A model generated the notes under the pieces. It did no database searches and was not told the DNA's origin. It saw nothing but the letters and a program-made list of their open reading frames with translations. 64,000 nt of DNA, from contig NZ_JAHHIU010000001.1 of NCBI RefSeq assembly GCF_024539815.1, positions 78,191-142,190 on the forward strand. Direction: 5' to 3'. Origin of the DNA: Streptomyces hayashii. Lineage in GTDB: Bacteria > Actinomycetota > Actinomycetes > Streptomycetales > Streptomycetaceae. This document shows positions 62,205-64,000 of the stretch, in pieces (positions within the stretch are counted from its first letter, which is position 1; every line of letters begins with the position of its first letter). The position numbers and the translations under genes are program-made.

Positions 62205-63715
62205 CAGATCTCCTCCAAGATGTCCAGCAGTCGGAGTTCCAGGTCGCGCATCTGGTCGAACTGGTCGGCCAGTTCGAGCTTGAGCTGCTCGACCCGGCTC
62301 CGTGTGTCCCGCTCGGGGCTGGGAGGCTCCACGGCGTACGAAGTCGGCATGAGGCTGGACTCGCGGTTGGCGATCTCCTTGGTGGAGCAGCTTCGGGACC
62401 AGCCAGCTGCGTCGTTGTACGGCGCGGCCGTGGCACCGTTATCGAAGAGGCCACGCCAGGCCGCCAGGGTGGCCAGGATCAATGCCGTGTTCTTGTCGCC
62501 CAGCCTCCGTGCTCTCGAATCCGGGACCGGTTCGAAGGCTCGCCGCGCGTTGACGAACAGCACCTGCTCGCGACGGTCCCGGACACCCCAGCCGGGGCGC
62601 GCGCTCTTGTCCTTGTTGAGCACCCACAGACAGGCGGGGGCCTTGGTGTGACCAAACACGCGAGGCGGCAGAGCGATCACGCACTCGACTAGATCGTCAC
62701 GCAGGAGGCGTTCGCGGAGCCTTCGGGTGACGGGTTGCCTGCTGTTGGCCACGCTGTCGGCCATCAGGAAGACGGCACGTCCGGTCGGAGCCAGCGCGTG
62801 CGCGATGTGCTGGATCCAGGCGGAGTTGGCGGACCCTCGGGACGGCGGTTCCTCCGTCCACCGGGGATCGACCGGCAGCGTGGGAGCCGACCGGCGGGTA
62901 CTCTGCTCCGTCTTGTCCTCCGGTGCCCAGTCGCGCTGGTTGAAGGGAAGGTTGGCCAGGACGATGTCGTGGGGCTCGGGTTCGGGCTCCGCGAGGCTGT
63001 CCCCGGGCGGGAAGATGTGAGCCGTGATCCCCCGCACCGCGAAGTTCATGCGGGCCACCTGTGAGGTGTGGGCGTGCTGTTCCCTCCCCTGCAGGGACAT
63101 AGTCGGGTGCAGCTCGACGCGTTCGCGGACATAGCAGTAACTCTCGACGAGCAGTCCCCCTGAACCGCAGACCGGGTCCAGCACTCTGTGCCCGTCGCGG
63201 GGGACAGCCGCACCGACCATGAGACGCGCCATGTCACCCGGCGTGAAGTAGTGACTGCCGTCAGCCTGGGTCTGGTTCGCCGAGAGGTCACTGAGGCACT
63301 GTTCAAGCAGGGACCCGACCCGCTGGGTGGAGCCGATGGCCTGGACGAGAGCGTGCAGTGATCCTTCGGAACCAGAGGGCGGAACGGGCATCAGGCTCCC
63401 CGTGCCCGCGTCGGCGCCCTGTTCATCGGCTGCGGGAAGCCAGTGGCTCAGACACTTGCTCACCGCAGCGCGGATTCCCGAATCGCGCCCTGCCGGCTGA
63501 CCCAGCAACCACGACCATGTCGGTACGCCGGCGCCGGGAGCGGCGTGCGCGGTCCGGCTCAGGTACAGGAGCCCGAGGACGAGGCGAGTCGCGTCGTGGG
63601 CGTTCATCAGCCGCGAGAGGTGCGTGCGGTGTCGGCGCACCTTCGCGAGCACCTCGTCGAGCGAGGAGGCCCCCTCGGCCTGCACGTGCCCTCCAAGGGC
63701 ACTCATGTCACTCAC
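62204..63715 (-). CDS. HsdM-like N6-adenine DNA methylase, divergent
   Basis: A 503-residue methylase. The SAM motif is LDPVCGSGGLLVES near residue 178, preceded by GSHYFTPGDMARLMVGAA. The catalytic motif reads NLPFNQRDW near residue 254, with Leu in place of the usual first Pro of NPPF. This variant occurs in some active families, so activity remains likely but unproven. The GTG at 63715 overlaps the stop of the small membrane gene (GTGA). It is co-translated with the specificity-like gene. The restriction partner is either outside the window or absent. Confidence 0.85.
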   Translation of the reverse strand: MSDMSALGGHVQAEGASSLDEVLAKVRRHRTHLSRLMNAHDATRLVLGLLYLSRTAHAAPGAGVPTWSWLLGQPAGRDSGIRAAVSKCLSHWLPAADEQGADAGTGSLMPVPPSGSEGSLHALVQAIGSTQRVGSLLEQCLSDLSANQTQADGSHYFTPGDMARLMVGAAVPRDGHRVLDPVCGSGGLLVESYCYVRERVELHPTMSLQGREQHAHTSQVARMNFAVRGITAHIFPPGDSLAEPEPEPHDIVLANLPFNQRDWAPEDKTEQSTRRSAPTLPVDPRWTEEPPSRGSANSAWIQHIAHALAPTGRAVFLMADSVANSRQPVTRRLRERLLRDDLVECVIALPPRVFGHTKAPACLWVLNKDKSARPGWGVRDRREQVLFVNARRAFEPVPDSRARRLGDKNTALILATLAAWRGLFDNGATAAPYNDAAGWSRSCSTKEIANRESSLMPTSYAVEPPSPERDTRSRVEQLKLELADQFDQMRDLELRLLDILEEI

Positions 63716-63903
63716 GAGCCCACCACACCCAGGGCGCCCATGACCACGATGAGGAGCGTCAGGGAGCCGGCGAAGGTCAATGCTCCGGTCTTGAAGGCCG
63801 CCGCCGGACGCCCTCCCTCGAAGATGGTCATGACACTGCCGGCCAGAGCGGCGACAAGCGCCGTGAGGACCGCGATGATCACGTACATCAGTTTCAGTTG
63901 CAC
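63712..63903 (-). CDS. Small two-helix membrane protein
   Basis: A 63-residue protein that consists almost entirely of two hydrophobic helices (LMYVIIAVLTALVAALAGSV and ALTFAGSLTLLIVVMGALGV) joined by a short polar loop. The GTG at 63903 has a GGAAGGAA ribosome site. Its stop overlaps the methylase start, so it belongs to the methylase operon. Small membrane partners are known in some defence systems, where they act as membrane effectors or anchors; the role here is an inference. Confidence 0.72.
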   Translation of the reverse strand: MQLKLMYVIIAVLTALVAALAGSVMTIFEGGRPAAAFKTGALTFAGSLTLLIVVMGALGVVGS

Positions 63904-64000
63904 GTGGTTCCTTCCTGAGGTCGGGGGATCTCCCAGTGGACGAGTGAGCCGGTGATCCCTGGCTTCAGGAAGGACAGTAGAAGACGTAGGCCGCGCGCTG

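Overview
The window is high-GC DNA from a Streptomyces chromosome. Codon use is strongly G/C-ending. The left end carries a typical Streptomyces core order (marP, CoA-type NUDIX, nth, crp, paired ArsA ATPases, wblA, class A PBP), as in the S. coelicolor crp-wblA neighbourhood. Other genus markers further in are DUF317, a Pr6Pr membrane protein and a tRNA-Pro that serves as an integration site.

Region 1 (1-15079) is conserved chromosome. It encodes stress and repair genes, the Crp regulator, small conserved metabolic genes, the WblA developmental regulator, a penicillin-binding protein with a strong terminator, a YqeY protein, a metallophosphoesterase, a membrane protein and tRNA-Pro(CGG).

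Region 2 (15080 to about 30300) looks like an integrative mobilizable element inserted at tRNA-Pro. Next to the tRNA lies an array of four GGGAGCC/GGCTCCC sites. Cargo follows (a DUF1883-TIR protein and three uncharacterised genes), then a tyrosine integrase with a LacI-type HTH inserted in its catalytic domain, an excisionase-like protein, a Cro/CI-type repressor, a replication-initiator-like protein, a DnaC-like ATPase, a DUF2637-like membrane protein, MobC and a relaxase. I see no TraB/FtsK translocase, so the element is probably mobilizable rather than self-transmissible. I found no second copy of the tRNA 3' end, so its right boundary is unknown.

Region 3 (30481-43267) is an unusual, tightly overlapping minus-strand operon: small-molecule kinase, archaeal-type methionine adenosyltransferase, second kinase, histidine phosphatase, a second and divergent seryl-tRNA synthetase, GT4 glycosyltransferase and a class II aminoacyl-tRNA synthetase-like protein. 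A divergent XRE-TPR regulator and a NUDIX gene face it. Nearby are an XRE/P-loop kinase pair and an oxidoreductase/HAD pair. I cannot match the operon to a known pathway. It is the best candidate for an undescribed biosynthetic or tRNA-linked system.

Region 4 (43394-64000) is defence-rich. One minus-strand operon encodes an SMC-like ATPase with a CxxC hook, a 124-residue helical protein with HEPN-like motifs, and a HelD-type helicase with a long C-terminal extension. A plus-strand type I restriction-modification operon carries an extra, apparently catalytically dead methylase in front of hsdM-hsdS-hsdR, followed by a helical protein of unknown function. A broken aminotransferase remnant marks a rearrangement junction. 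A second methylase/specificity pair, coupled to a small membrane protein, ends the window.
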